Below, piece by piece: positions 24,048-33,396 of a DNA stretch of 64,000 nt (positions are counted from its first letter, which is position 1; each line of letters begins with the position of its first letter). The position numbers and the translations under genes are program-made. The stretch covers positions 21,341-85,340 of the forward strand of contig CAWGIM010000025.1 of NCBI GenBank assembly GCA_963822615.1, written 5' to 3'. This DNA is from Trebonia sp963822615 (GTDB taxonomy: Bacteria; Actinomycetota; Actinomycetes; Streptosporangiales; Streptosporangiaceae). The notes below the pieces were generated by a model. It saw only the letters and a program-made list of their open reading frames with translations, searched no databases and had not been told where the DNA came from.

Positions 24048-26589
24048 CACTCGTCTCCGCCAGTCGGGTCCCGGTAACCGTCGCCGTCGTCCGGCGGCAG
24101 GCCGGCCGCACGCCCGCTCCGCGAGCCAACCTGGATGGCGGACATCAGCGCGCGGGCCTGCTCGGGCGAGTACGCGGGCGGGCCCGGAGGCTGCCCGGCG
24201 GCGGCGGGGGCGGCGGCGGTCCGGTCGCGCAGCCCGGGCGCCAGGCTGGCCCCGGCCTGCCGCCGCGGCAGCCACTGCGTCGGCGGCGGCCGGAGCAGGC
24301 CGTCAGCCGGCCCGGCGGGCGGCACAATCACCGGCGCGGGCGACAGCGCCCCCCAGTTGCGCGGCACCCGGCGGCCTGCCAGCACCTCGGCCGATGAGCT
24401 GGCGGCCGATGAGCTGGCGGCCGGGACCGGCCCGGCTTCCACCGCGGCGTAGGCCGCGCCGGCCCGCGGATCGGCGGCCGGGATGTCTTCCTCGGCGATG
24501 GCCAGCGCGTGCGGCAGCAGCACGATCGCGGTCGTCCCGCCGAAGCCCGACCGGCGCAGCGAGACCATCACCCCGTGCCGTGCCGCCAGCCTGCTCACCA
24601 CGAACAGCCCGAGCTGGTCGCCGTCCGCCAGGTCGAACTCGGGCGGGTTGGCCAGCCGCTCGTTGAACGCGCTCATGGTGGCGGGCGGGATGCCCACCCC
24701 CCGGTCCTCCACCTCGATGGTGTAACCGTTGGCGACCCGGCCGCCGCAGACCTGCACCCGGGTGCCCGGGGGCGAGAACTGCACCGCGTTCTCCACCAGC
24801 TCGGCCAGCACGTGGATGAGGTCGGCGACCACCGTGCCGAGTACGAAGTCACGCGCCTCGGCGATCAGGTCGACCCGCTCGTAGCCCTCGATCTCGCCGA
24901 TCGCGCCGCGCAGCACCTCGATCACCGGGACCGGCTGGCGCCACACCCGGCCCGGTGACGCGCCGGACAAGATGATCAGGCCCTCGGCCTGCCGCCGCAT
25001 CCGGGTGGTGAGGTGATCGAGCCGGAAAAGCTGGGCGAGGGCGTCGGCGTCCTCGGTACGGCGCTCCATCTCGTCCAGCATCTGCAACTGCCGCTGCAGC
25101 AGTGACTGGTTGCGCCGGGCCAGGCTGCGGAAGACCAGGCTGACCCCCTTGCGGAGCTGGGCCTGCTGCACCGCCGCCTCCACCGCGGTCAGCTGCACCA
25201 CCGAGAACGCGTCCGCGGTCTCCGTCACCTCCCGGGTCCTGGTGTCCAGGACCAGCGGCGGCGCCTCCGCCATCACGTCCACCTCGGCCCCGGCCCGCAG
25301 CCGGCTGACCACGCCCGGCAGCCGCTCGTCGGCCAGCGTGCGGGCCGCGCCGCGCAGCAAGGTGAGCTCGCGCCTGATCCGGTTGCCGAACCGCAGCAGC
25401 AGGAACGAGGTCACCACGACCAGCAGGAACCCGGCCCCGCCGACCACGATCAGCCGCAGCAGGATCATGTCACCGTCGTGCGCCTGCCCGCTGGTGCTGC
25501 CGGCCTGGAAGGCGGTCCCGGCCAGCGTCGCCCCGGTGAACACCGTCTGCAGGGCCGCCTGCCAGGCGCGCGGCGGGAAGGGGATCCGGGCGCCGGGCCC
25601 GGCCGCCACGATCGCGTTCTCCATCGTTCGCAGGCGGCTGAACGCGGCCGAGTTGAACACCGGCCGGTACGGGTCAGGGCCGCGCTGCCACTCCACCGGC
25701 GAGTTGCCGAGCTGCGCCAGCAGCCGCTGGTTGTCGACGGTCAGCGTGAACTGGTGGTAGAGCGCGGGCGGCATCTTGCCGCCGCCCGCCAGCGCCCCGC
25801 CCACCAGCGCGGCCTCCTGGGCGATGGCGTCGACCGCCTGGCCGAGCAGCAGGCCCGCCTCGCCCTCCTGGTAGTACCCGAGGGACTCCTGCGGGTTGAA
25901 CATCGAGCCGACGAACGGGTAGACCGACTGCTGGGTGGCGTTGTAGTCCTGGAAGGCGGCCAGCGCGGTGACCTTGCCCGCGTCCACCCGAGCCCGCAGC
26001 GGGCCGAGCTGGCCCAGCCTGGCCAGCAAGGTCGTGGTGACCGACTTGTCGGCGGCCGGAACGTAGCGCGCGGTGGCGGCGACGCCGGCCCGGAACGCGG
26101 TCACCGCCTGGTCGGTCAGCGCCCGCTGGGCGTCAAGCGCCTCCCGCGACGGCCGGGGGCTGGTGCTCTGCCAGGCGAAGGTCAGCGACCGCTCGGCCTG
26201 CAGCTGTTCGAACAGCCGCTGGGTGGGCGCGCCGACCTGCCGGTTAATGGAGTCCTCGGTGCGGGTGCCGAGGGCCGCGCCGACCGTGGTCGCGGCCGCG
26301 TACGCCCACAGCCCGATCAGCGAGACCAGCGGCAGGATCAGCAGCAGCGACAGGGTGGAGCGGATCGACCGCTGGCGGCCCCGCCCGCGCGGCCGGCCAT
26401 CCCGGTCACGGAAGCCGCGCCCGGCGAGGGCGTGGCTCGGCCCGCGCCGCGTCCCGGTCCCGGGCGGCGTCCCGGCCGGCCGCCGCTGCGCCTGGCCGGC
26501 CGCGGCTGGTCGACGTAGACCGCGTACCCACTCGGCTGGGGCACCAGGCGCGGCCTGGCCTGCTCCCGGTCTGTTCTTTGCGGCATCAT
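24047..26589 (-). CDS. Nitrate/nitrite-sensing-type sensor kinase (CvnA-like), set 2, frame break near the N terminus
   Basis: Same domain order as the set 1 kinase (NIT-like sensor between two TM segments, RLDHLTTRMRR helix, ELVENAVQFSPPG and VEDRGVGIPP in the HATPase, shorter Pro-rich tail). The homologous start MMPQRTDREQARPRLVPQ lies at 26589 in one frame. The rest from GQAQRRPAG through the first TM segment is in another frame, the switch falling near 26508-26515. One missing C in a C/G run (set 1 has six Cs there) accounts for it. The frame that continues upstream to 26659 gives an unrelated N terminus. It is either a sequence error or a true N-terminal lesion. Confidence 0.85.
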
Positions 26590-26880
26590 TACCGTGGACC
26601 CATCCCGATGATCGCGACAAGTTCAAACAGGTCAGCGCCGCAGGAGGGCCGCGGCACAAGATTACATTATTGTAAAATTGTATAAATTATCATAATAGAT
26701 TACCCGAACCGGCAGAAGACCTCAACGCCTTGTTTCGGCGCTTGGTTAGCCGCACCGCCCGGGTAGCCGGTGCGCCGCCGCGGGCGGCCGAGGTAGCCGC
26801 ACCGGTTTGGCTGAGGCCCTCGGTTTTCCCGAACGGGTGCGGCTGACGGCCGCGCCCGCGCTGCTCGGTAGGCTCGTCCC
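26590..26880. other. Intergenic region with AT-rich promoter DNA and AGCCGCACC repeats
   Basis: Between the divergent set 2 kinase and nadK. 26655-26705 is AT-rich (TTACATTATTGTAAAATTG) and likely contains the kinase promoter. From 26745, AGCCGCACC occurs at 26748 and 26795, and an imperfect 16-bp inverted repeat (26795-26810 with 26829-26844) includes the dispersed 14-mer CCGAACGGGTGCGG, 36 bp before the nadK start. No gene was seen. Confidence 0.6.
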
Positions 26881-27762
26881 GTGCACACGATCGGGCTGGT
26901 CCTGCATCCGAAGCGCGACTCGGCGGAAGCGGTGGCGGCGGTGCTGAGCTGGGCCGCCGGGAACGGGGCCGAGGTCCTGGGCATCGGGGACGAGATCGTC
27001 AGGCTCAACTGCGCCGCCACCGCGGTGTCGGCGGCCGAGCTGGGGCGCCGCAGCGACCTGGTGGTCAGCCTGGGCGGTGACGGCACGATGCTGCGGGCGA
27101 TGCGGCTGGCCGACCGGCAGCGCGCCCCGGTCCTCGGGGTCAACCTGGGCAAGCTCGGGTTCCTGGCCGAGGTCGACGTGCCCGACCTGCCCGCCGCGCT
27201 GTCCGCCATCGACCGCAAGGACTTCACCGTCGAGCCGCGGCTGGCGCTCGACGCAGTAGTCGGCTCGGCCGTCTTCACCGCCTTCAACGACGTGGCCGCG
27301 GTGCGCGTCCCCGGGCAGGGCGGCGCGGTGGTCGCGGTCCGGGTCGGCGGGCAGCCGTTCGTCAGCTACGCGGCCGACGCGGTGATCGCGGCCACCCCGG
27401 CCGGGTCCACCGCCTACAGCTTCTCGGCGGGCGGCCCGATCATCAGCCCGTCGGTCGAGGCGCTGCTGATCACCCCGGCCGCGCCGCACTCGGCCTACAA
27501 CCGCGGGGTGGTGCTGTCGGTCACCGACCCGGTGACCCTGGACCTGCTGCCGACCAGCGGGCGGCTGGCGATCGAGGTGGACGGGGAGGTGACCTGCTAC
27601 GCCGAGGCGGGCCAGGCCATCGACCTGCGGGCCCGGCCCGGCGGCGCCCGGGTGGTGCGGCTCGGGCAGACCACCTTCTACCAGCGCGCCCGGCGCAAGC
27701 TGCGGATCACCGACTCGGCCGAGATCCCGGCGCCGCTGCCGGGCAGCGGCATCGAGGAGTAA
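26881..27762 (+). CDS. nadK: NAD kinase
   Basis: 293 residues from the GTG at 26881. The NAD kinase signatures are clear: SLGGDGTMLRA (GGDGT phosphate-binding motif), GVNLGKLGFLAEVD, the NDV segment and ATPAGSTAYSFSAGGPIISP. It phosphorylates NAD to NADP with ATP or polyphosphate. Length is normal. In many actinobacteria nadK follows tlyA and precedes recN; here it stands alone with a kinase gene convergent, so this may be a second copy. The last 56 bp overlap the 3' end of the Ser/Thr kinase gene. Confidence 0.93.
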   Translation: MHTIGLVLHPKRDSAEAVAAVLSWAAGNGAEVLGIGDEIVRLNCAATAVSAAELGRRSDLVVSLGGDGTMLRAMRLADRQRAPVLGVNLGKLGFLAEVDVPDLPAALSAIDRKDFTVEPRLALDAVVGSAVFTAFNDVAAVRVPGQGGAVVAVRVGGQPFVSYAADAVIAATPAGSTAYSFSAGGPIISPSVEALLITPAAPHSAYNRGVVLSVTDPVTLDLLPTSGRLAIEVDGEVTCYAEAGQAIDLRARPGGARVVRLGQTTFYQRARRKLRITDSAEIPAPLPGSGIEE

Positions 27763-28729
27763 CCGGCGCGGGCGGCTCGGGCGGAGCCGGGCGGCTCCGG
27801 CCGGTTACGCCGCGCGCCGCGGTGCGCTGGCGGCGTGCGCGCCGCGGGCCCGCCGCCGCGGCCGGGCGGCGTGCCCGCCCCGCACCGGGCCGGGCCTGGG
27901 CGGCGGGCTGGGCGGCGCGGCGCAGCAGCCGCTCGGCCTCGGCCGCGCCCAGCCGCGCACCCGGTTCCTTGCGCAACAGGCCGCTGATCACCGGCCACAG
28001 CAGCGGCCCGGCGTGCGGGGCAGGCTCCGGCTCGTCCGCCACCGCGGCGGTCAGGCTGGCCAGCGCGCCGCCCGGCCGGTCGAAGGGCGAGTGCCCCTCC
28101 ACCGTCGCGTACAGCACCGCGCCCAGCCCCCACAGGTCCTCCGGCGGGCCGGACTGGCCGCCGCGGGCCCGCTCGGGCGCGATGTAGGACGGCGAACCGA
28201 TCACCGCGTCGACCGTGGTGACGGCCGACATCCCGGTGCACCGGGCGATCCCGAAGTCGGTCAGCACCACCCGGTCCGGCGCCAGCAGGATGTTGGCCGG
28301 CTTGACGTCCCGGTGCACGATGCCGTGCGCGTGCGCGGCCCGCAGCGCCGCCAGCACGCTGAGGCCGACCCTGGCCGCCCAGGCGGCCGGCAGCGGCCCG
28401 CCTCGCCTGAGCATGTCCTGCAGCGAGCAGGGCGGCAGCAGCTCCATGACGATCCAGGGACGGCCGTCGTGCTCGGCGATGTCGTACACCCGGACCACGT
28501 TGCGGTGGTTCAGCCGCGCTGCCGCCTGCGCCTCGCCGACCGCCCGGTGACACGCCGCCTGCTGGTCGTAGGAGGTGAAGCTGGCCGGCCAGACCAGCTC
28601 CTTGACCGCCACCGGGCGGGCGAGCAGCTCGTCAAACGCCTGCCACACAACGCCCATGCCGCCCCGGCCGATGGCCGCGGCCAGCCGGTACCTTCCAGCG
28701 ATCAGGTGCCCTGGCTCAGCTGACTCCAT
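27707..28729 (-). CDS. Serine/threonine protein kinase
   Basis: 340 residues. Glycine loop IGRGGMGVVW near residues 20-29, VAVKEL lysine, HGIVHRDVKPANILL catalytic loop, LTDFGIAR metal site and SPSYIAPERARG activation segment are all intact. After about residue 270 the protein becomes an Arg/Pro/Ala-rich tail with no transmembrane helix or sensor domain, so it is a soluble Hanks-type kinase. The tail overlaps nadK on the opposite strand and may be of little functional importance. Confidence 0.88.
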   Translation of the reverse strand: MESAEPGHLIAGRYRLAAAIGRGGMGVVWQAFDELLARPVAVKELVWPASFTSYDQQAACHRAVGEAQAAARLNHRNVVRVYDIAEHDGRPWIVMELLPPCSLQDMLRRGGPLPAAWAARVGLSVLAALRAAHAHGIVHRDVKPANILLAPDRVVLTDFGIARCTGMSAVTTVDAVIGSPSYIAPERARGGQSGPPEDLWGLGAVLYATVEGHSPFDRPGGALASLTAAVADEPEPAPHAGPLLWPVISGLLRKEPGARLGAAEAERLLRRAAQPAAQARPGAGRARRPAAAAGPRRARRQRTAARGVTGRSRPAPPEPPAPVTPRCRCPAAAPGSRPSR

Positions 28730-28759
28730 GCGGGCCGGGGTACCCGGGGGATTTCCGCC

Positions 28760-29653
28760 CTAACGGCCAGCAGCGGCCGGGGCCGGTAACGAATTGATAT
28801 CGAAGGTCCCGCGGTCCCGGGCCGGCTTGCGGGCGACGCCGCCCCACATCGCGGCCACCGCCTCGGCCTCCTGCCGGGTGTCCGGGCGCCAGCGCTGGAT
28901 CGGGACCACACCCGGCTCGATCAGCTCCAGCCCGGCGAAGAACTCGCTGACCTGCGCCTGGCTGCGATAGGTGCTCGGCTGGGACAGCAGCCGGTTGAGG
29001 CGGTCGCTCATCTCGGACATCGCGCCCGCGTGCATGTCGTTCGGCACGTGGGAGATCGTCAGCGTGCTGCCCGGCGGCACCGCGTCCATCAGCCGGGCGA
29101 TGAGGCCGGCCGGGTCATCCTCGTCCCGGACCAGGTGCAGCACCGCGACCAGCATCACCCCCACCGGGCGGCTGAAGTCGAGCGTCCGGGCCGCGTGCTC
29201 CAGGATCACGCCGGTGTCGCGCAGGTCCGCGTCCAGGTAGTCGGTCGCCCCGCCGGAGCCGCTGGCCAGCAGGGCGCGCGCGTGGCTGAGCACCATCGGG
29301 TCGTTGTCGACGTAGACCACCCGCGCGCCCGGCACCACGGACTGGGCCACCTCGTGGGTGTTGTTCGCGGCCGGGATGCCGGTACCGATGTCGAGGAACT
29401 GGCTGATGCCTTCCTCGCGGGCCAGGTAGCGCACCACCCGGGCGAGGAACGCGCGGTTGGCGCGGACCGAGGAGATCAGCCCGGGGAACGCGGCCAGCGC
29501 CTCGTCCCCCGCTACCCGGTCGGCGCTGAAGTTGTCCTTGCCGCCGAGCCAGTAGTCGTAGACCCGGGCGATGTGCGCCGTCCCGGTGTCGAGCCGGGCG
29601 AGTTCGGACGCCAGCCCGCTCACCGTGGTGTCCTTCCGATCAGAACCGGACAT
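28760..29653 (-). CDS. PF04672-type (DUF574) SAM-dependent methyltransferase
   Basis: 297 residues. IARVYDYWLGGKDNFSADR, QFLDIGTGIPAANNTHEVAQ and VDNDPMVLSHARAL define the family; the later LVAVLHLVRDEDDPAG matches LVAVLHNIKDADDPAG of the copy at 1756-2577, showing they are paralogues. The methyl acceptor is unknown. It lies between the kinase gene (same strand, 30 bp) and the divergent sigma factor gene. Confidence 0.88.
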   Translation of the reverse strand: MSGSDRKDTTVSGLASELARLDTGTAHIARVYDYWLGGKDNFSADRVAGDEALAAFPGLISSVRANRAFLARVVRYLAREEGISQFLDIGTGIPAANNTHEVAQSVVPGARVVYVDNDPMVLSHARALLASGSGGATDYLDADLRDTGVILEHAARTLDFSRPVGVMLVAVLHLVRDEDDPAGLIARLMDAVPPGSTLTISHVPNDMHAGAMSEMSDRLNRLLSQPSTYRSQAQVSEFFAGLELIEPGVVPIQRWRPDTRQEAEAVAAMWGGVARKPARDRGTFDINSLPAPAAAGR

Positions 29654-29775
29654 GTCAGCCCTCGGTACCCGTCTTCCTCGCGTCCCCGCCTTTCATGCTA
29701 GGACGGCGTCCCGGCCGCCAAGGCGGCAGTAACGGTTTATTTACGCTCACCACCAGGTGACCTAGCATTGCCACG

Positions 29776-30858
29776 GTGGACGGCGATGGCGCGGATCCAG
29801 GCGAGCCCGCCCTGCTCGAGCGCGCCCGTTCCGGTGGCGAGGACGCGTACCGGCAGCTAGTCGAGGTGCACCGGGCCGAGCTGCACGCGCACTGCTACCG
29901 GATCCTCGGATCGGTTCAGGACGCCGACGACGCCGTGCAAGATGCGCTGCTGCGGGCGTGGCGGGGGCTCGCGGGGTTCGAAGGCCGCAGCTCGCTGCGT
30001 TCCTGGCTATACAAGATCGCGACTAATGCCTCGCTTGACCTCGCGCAGCGACGCTCCCGGCGGGAGCTGCCGATGACCTACGGTCCCTGTGCGGGAGCGG
30101 GCGACGGTCCCGGCCCGGCCCTGCTCGAGTCGGTGTGGGTGGAGCCGTACCCGGACCTGGCGTTCGGGGTCAGCGGCGGGCTGGCCTCGCCCGAGGCGCG
30201 GTACGAGCGGCGCGAGAGCCTCGAGCTGGCCTTCGTCGCGGCCCTGCAGTACCTCCACCCGCTCCAGCGGGCGGTACTCATCCTGCGCGAGGTGCTCGGG
30301 TTCTCCGGGCAGGAGACGGCTGACCTGCTCGACAGCACCGTCCCGGCGGTGCAGAGCGCGCTGCAGCGCGCCCGCGCCGCGGCGCGCGACCGCATCCCCG
30401 GGCGCAGCCAGCAGGCCGCCCTGCGGACGCTGGGCGACAAGCGCCTGCGGGAACTGGTCGGGCACTATTGCGATGCCATCGAGCGCGGCGATGCCGACGC
30501 GGTAGTCGGCCTGCTGACCGAGGATGCGGTGTGGGCGATGCCGCCCATCGAGACCTGGTACCGGGGGCGCCCGGCCATCGCCGCCTTCTTGCGGGACTAC
30601 GGATTCAACGAGGCCTGGCGGCACGTCGCCACCCAGGCCAGCGGACAGCTCGCGGTGGGCTGCTACACCTTCGAGCCGTCCACCGGCCGCTGGGTGGCCT
30701 CCGTGCTCGACCTGCTGACCCTGGACGGCGACCGCATCGCGGAGGTGACCGGGTTCGTGACCGCCGAGCTGCTCTCCCGGTGGGGGCAGCAGGACGACCG
30801 GTTCACCGGGGCGACGGCCTTCCCCCGCTTCGGCCTCCCGGCCGTGCTGCCGGGCTGA
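29776..30858 (+). CDS. ECF sigma-70 factor with C-terminal SnoaL-like domain
   Basis: 360 residues from the GTG at 29776. Region 2 is YRQLVEVHRAELHAHCYRIL through DADDAVQDALLRAWRG; region 4 is QRAVLILREVLGFSGQETAD with a recognition helix ending SALQRARA. From about residue 225 a SnoaL/NTF2-like domain follows (YCDAIERGDADAVVGLLTED, then MPPIETWYRGRPAI). This domain layout is that of the SigG/SigJ-like ECF groups, where the extension controls activity in place of an anti-sigma factor. No anti-sigma gene is adjacent, which agrees. Confidence 0.9.
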   Translation: MDGDGADPGEPALLERARSGGEDAYRQLVEVHRAELHAHCYRILGSVQDADDAVQDALLRAWRGLAGFEGRSSLRSWLYKIATNASLDLAQRRSRRELPMTYGPCAGAGDGPGPALLESVWVEPYPDLAFGVSGGLASPEARYERRESLELAFVAALQYLHPLQRAVLILREVLGFSGQETADLLDSTVPAVQSALQRARAAARDRIPGRSQQAALRTLGDKRLRELVGHYCDAIERGDADAVVGLLTEDAVWAMPPIETWYRGRPAIAAFLRDYGFNEAWRHVATQASGQLAVGCYTFEPSTGRWVASVLDLLTLDGDRIAEVTGFVTAELLSRWGQQDDRFTGATAFPRFGLPAVLPG

Positions 30859-30977
30859 AAAGTTCAGCCACCAGGCCGATTGGTTCCGGGGGGCCCGGCG
30901 GTCACTAGGTGCATCACTGACGCGGGAGTGCGGTGGGCTCACCCTCCGCCCGGCCGCCAGCCCTGGTGGAGGGAAGC

Positions 30978-31499
30978 ATGAACACGAACGACGCCAAGCC
31001 CGTGGCCAAGCCGCTGACCAACGACGGCCGGGAGCCGAAGGTCCTGCGATGGGAACAGGCCCGCCAGCGGATCGGCGACGCCCGCTTCTACTGGCTCGGG
31101 ACCGCGCACCCGGACGGCCTGCCGCACCTGCGGCCGGTACTCGCCGTGTGGGTGGGCGGCGCGCTGTGCACGACCTCGGCCCCGCTGGCGCGCAAAGGGC
31201 GGAACCTCGACCGTGATGCCCGCTGCTCGGTCGCGGTGACCGCGGATGACATGCACATCGTCCTCGACGGGCTGTCAGCGAAGGTCCTCGACCCTGGCCT
31301 GCTCGGGAGCATCGCCGACGCTTACCGTGCGAAGTACGACTGGAACGTGACCGTGGCGGGCGGGAAGTTCGACGCACCCTACGGCGCGCCGACGGCCGGG
31401 CCGCCGCCCTATCAGCCGTACGCGATCCGCCCGCAGTCGGTCTTCGCCTTCGTCAACGACAGCGCGCTCGGGCCGAGCAGTACCCGCTGGCGTTTCTGA
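30978..31499 (+). CDS. Pyridoxamine 5'-phosphate oxidase-related flavin/F420-binding protein
   Basis: 173 residues from the ATG at 30978 with GGAGGGAAG upstream. FYWLGTAHPDGLPHLRPVLAVW and CSVAVTADDMHIVLDG follow the PPOX split-barrel pattern, and FAFVNDSALGPSSTRWRF is the usual C terminus. Such proteins bind FMN, F420 or heme and reduce or degrade small molecules. Located 120 bp after the sigma factor gene in the same direction; cotranscription is possible. Confidence 0.82.
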   Translation: MNTNDAKPVAKPLTNDGREPKVLRWEQARQRIGDARFYWLGTAHPDGLPHLRPVLAVWVGGALCTTSAPLARKGRNLDRDARCSVAVTADDMHIVLDGLSAKVLDPGLLGSIADAYRAKYDWNVTVAGGKFDAPYGAPTAGPPPYQPYAIRPQSVFAFVNDSALGPSSTRWRF

Positions 31500-31599
31500 G
31501 TCCCGCCGTGTCAGCCGCCAGGCGCCGGGTAGTGGGCGGCGGGAGCGGGCGCAGGAGGCGGCCGCGGGTTGCGGGCGGCCAACCCGCCAGAGGAGTGCT

Positions 31600-32601
31600 G
31601 TGCTCACCTATGCCCTGGCGGTGCTGGCGGCGTGCGCGAACGCCGTGTCCTCGGTCCTGCAGCGCCGGGCCAACAAGCGGGTGCCGCAGCAGGAGAACAT
31701 GAGCCCGCGGCAGATCTGGTCCCTGCTGCACCAGCCGCTGTGGTTCGGCGGGATCCTCGCCATCACCGCCGGGTTCCTGCTCCAGGCGACCGCGCTCGGG
31801 GCCGGGCAGCTCTCCGTGGTCGAGCCGGTCCTGGTACTCGAGCTGCCGTTCACGCTGATCCTCGCCGCCCGGGTATTCCGGCAGCGGCTGGGGCCGCGCG
31901 AGTGGCTGCCGACGGCGGCGATGAGCGCCGGGCTGGCCGCGCTGCTGTTCCTGCTCGCGCCGTCGGCGGGCGGGGCGCCCCGGGTGCACTGGTACGGCTG
32001 GCTGGCCGGCGTCGGCGGCAACCTGGTGCTGGTCGCCGCCCTGGTGCTGTGGGCGCGGGGCAGCTCGATCGGGCGGCGGGAACGGGAACCGCGTCTCGGG
32101 CCGCGACAGGCGGCCCTGCTGGCGGTGGCCGCGGGCTCGGCCTTCGGGCTGACCGCGGCCCTGATGAAGGCGATGACGCGGACGCTGTCGCACGGGATCA
32201 CCGGCCTGCTGACCGACTGGCCGGTCTACGCCATGGTGGCGGCCGGGGTGCTGGGGATGTTCCTTACCCAGGCGGCGCTGAACGCGGGTGAGCTGATCGC
32301 CGCCCAGCCGGGCCTGACCCTGTCCGACCCGCTGGTCTCCGTGCTCTGGGGCGTGCTGGCCTTCCATGAACAGGTCAGGGAGGGCTGGTACGTCCTGGGC
32401 GAGGTGGCCTGCGCCGGACTGATCATCGCCGGGGTGGTGCTGCTCGCCCGTTCCCCGGTGCTGTCGCGGGGCGAGTCCCCGGACGGTGCCGAACGGCCTG
32501 GTTCAGGCGCTGACCCGGGCGATGCCCGGGTGGCTGGCCGAGCCGGCCGCGGCGGTGACGCCGACTGGGGCAGCGAGGCCGGCTGGGGCGGTGTCGGCTG
32601 A
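31600..32601 (+). CDS. DMT-superfamily (EamA-like) membrane transporter
   Basis: 333 residues from the GTG at 31600 (AGAGGAG upstream). About nine to ten hydrophobic segments, with the conserved early region NAVSSVLQRRANKRVP and the SVVEPVLVLELPF segment found in actinobacterial DMT family proteins. The last 45 residues are a hydrophilic Gly/Asp tail. Its final 99 bp overlap the 3' end of the convergent small gene at 32503-32835. Substrate unknown. Confidence 0.82.
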   Translation: MLTYALAVLAACANAVSSVLQRRANKRVPQQENMSPRQIWSLLHQPLWFGGILAITAGFLLQATALGAGQLSVVEPVLVLELPFTLILAARVFRQRLGPREWLPTAAMSAGLAALLFLLAPSAGGAPRVHWYGWLAGVGGNLVLVAALVLWARGSSIGRREREPRLGPRQAALLAVAAGSAFGLTAALMKAMTRTLSHGITGLLTDWPVYAMVAAGVLGMFLTQAALNAGELIAAQPGLTLSDPLVSVLWGVLAFHEQVREGWYVLGEVACAGLIIAGVVLLARSPVLSRGESPDGAERPGSGADPGDARVAGRAGRGGDADWGSEAGWGGVG

Positions 32602-32835
32602 GGCGGTGCCGGTGACGGTGCCCGCTGAGACGGTGCCCGCTGAGACGGGGCCGGCTGAGGCGCCCACCCGGTTAAGCGAGCAGCGGTCCTCGTCGTGCTC
32701 GACGATGATCATGGTGCCGCCTGGCCCGGCGAAAACCGACCACGTGATGCCGGGAACGTCCGCGTGCGCGCGAGTCCACCGAGACATGTCCTGTTTGGTG
32801 GTGATGTGCGCAATCTCGGTGACGCCGGTAAGCAC
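32503..32835 (-). CDS. Hypothetical 110-residue protein with a repetitive Ala/Gly/Thr tail
   Basis: Starts at the GTG at 32835, preceded by a good ribosome site (AAAGGAGAG). Residues 1-55 look globular (GVTEIAHITTKQDMSRWTRA, then GTMIIVEHDEDRC). The tail is built of repeats (SAGPVSAGTVSAGTV) encoded by a 15-bp tandem DNA repeat around 32617-32662. I do not recognise the family. The tail overlaps the DMT transporter gene, so its length may vary between strains. Confidence 0.55.
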   Translation of the reverse strand: MLTGVTEIAHITTKQDMSRWTRAHADVPGITWSVFAGPGGTMIIVEHDEDRCSLNRVGASAGPVSAGTVSAGTVTGTASADTAPAGLAAPVGVTAAAGSASHPGIARVSA

Positions 32836-33396
32836 GGTGTCTCTCCTTTCGGGCGGGGCACCTCCTCGGCACTCCGCAGCGACGTGACTGCCCGCGGGCA
32901 GCGAACTGCGCGTAAGCGTTGGAGGGCACGGTGCGACCGAGCGCATTGCCTGATTTCGCCGGTCTTATCCGGCCGGCCGCGAGCCGGTGACGGCACGCCG
33001 CAGCAGCCCCCCGCTGTCGCGGGCGACTTCAGGATGGTTCGGCTGCGCACCGCGGCAGACCGTGCATGACCAGGGGGTATCAATGGTCTAGACCGCTTTT
33101 CGCGCTCCTAACTAATATCAGATGCTCCTGGGGCAAGCGAACGCACCCGCGCTTAACGTGACCCATCCGACATCAGGCCCGTGGATCTGCGCGGGCCTGC
33201 CGCGCCCGCCCGGCCGCGCCGGGTCGCCGCGCCCGGGGGCGTCCGCTTCGAGTTGCGGAGCGGCACGCAACCGTTCGGTGGCTCGTTGTTTATGGCCCTT
33301 ATTGTTTCGGGGGTGTTTCGCTCAGGGAGAACGGGTATGTCACCCCGGCATAGGCTCCCGCCAAAACCCGACCCTTGCCCCTGGGGGTGGACCGAC
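32836..33396. other. 560-bp divergent intergenic region with a DasR-like site
   Basis: No convincing gene was found between the small protein and the CBS gene. The main landmark is the palindrome GGTCTAGACC at 33085-33094. A Lys/Arg-type short frame across it lacks ribosome sites and recognisable sequence. The region likely holds promoters for both flanking genes. Confidence 0.5.
33084..33095. promoter_or_regulatory. DasR-responsive-element-like palindrome
   Basis: TGGTCTAGACCG contains the 10-bp core GGTCTAGACC of the DasR operator (consensus about AGTGGTCTAGACCACT) known from streptomycetes. The outer bases match on only one side. The nearest genes (CBS protein, small hypothetical) are not chitin or N-acetylglucosamine genes, so the match may be fortuitous. 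Confidence 0.35.

Noticed and set aside
26338..26589. Programmed ribosomal frameshift in the set 2 kinase
   Set aside because: No slippery heptamer with a downstream structure was evident, and set 1 has the same region uninterrupted; a missing base is simpler.
26590..26880. Riboswitch upstream of nadK
   Set aside because: Repeats and a hairpin are present but none of the conserved elements of known NAD-related or other riboswitches could be recognised.
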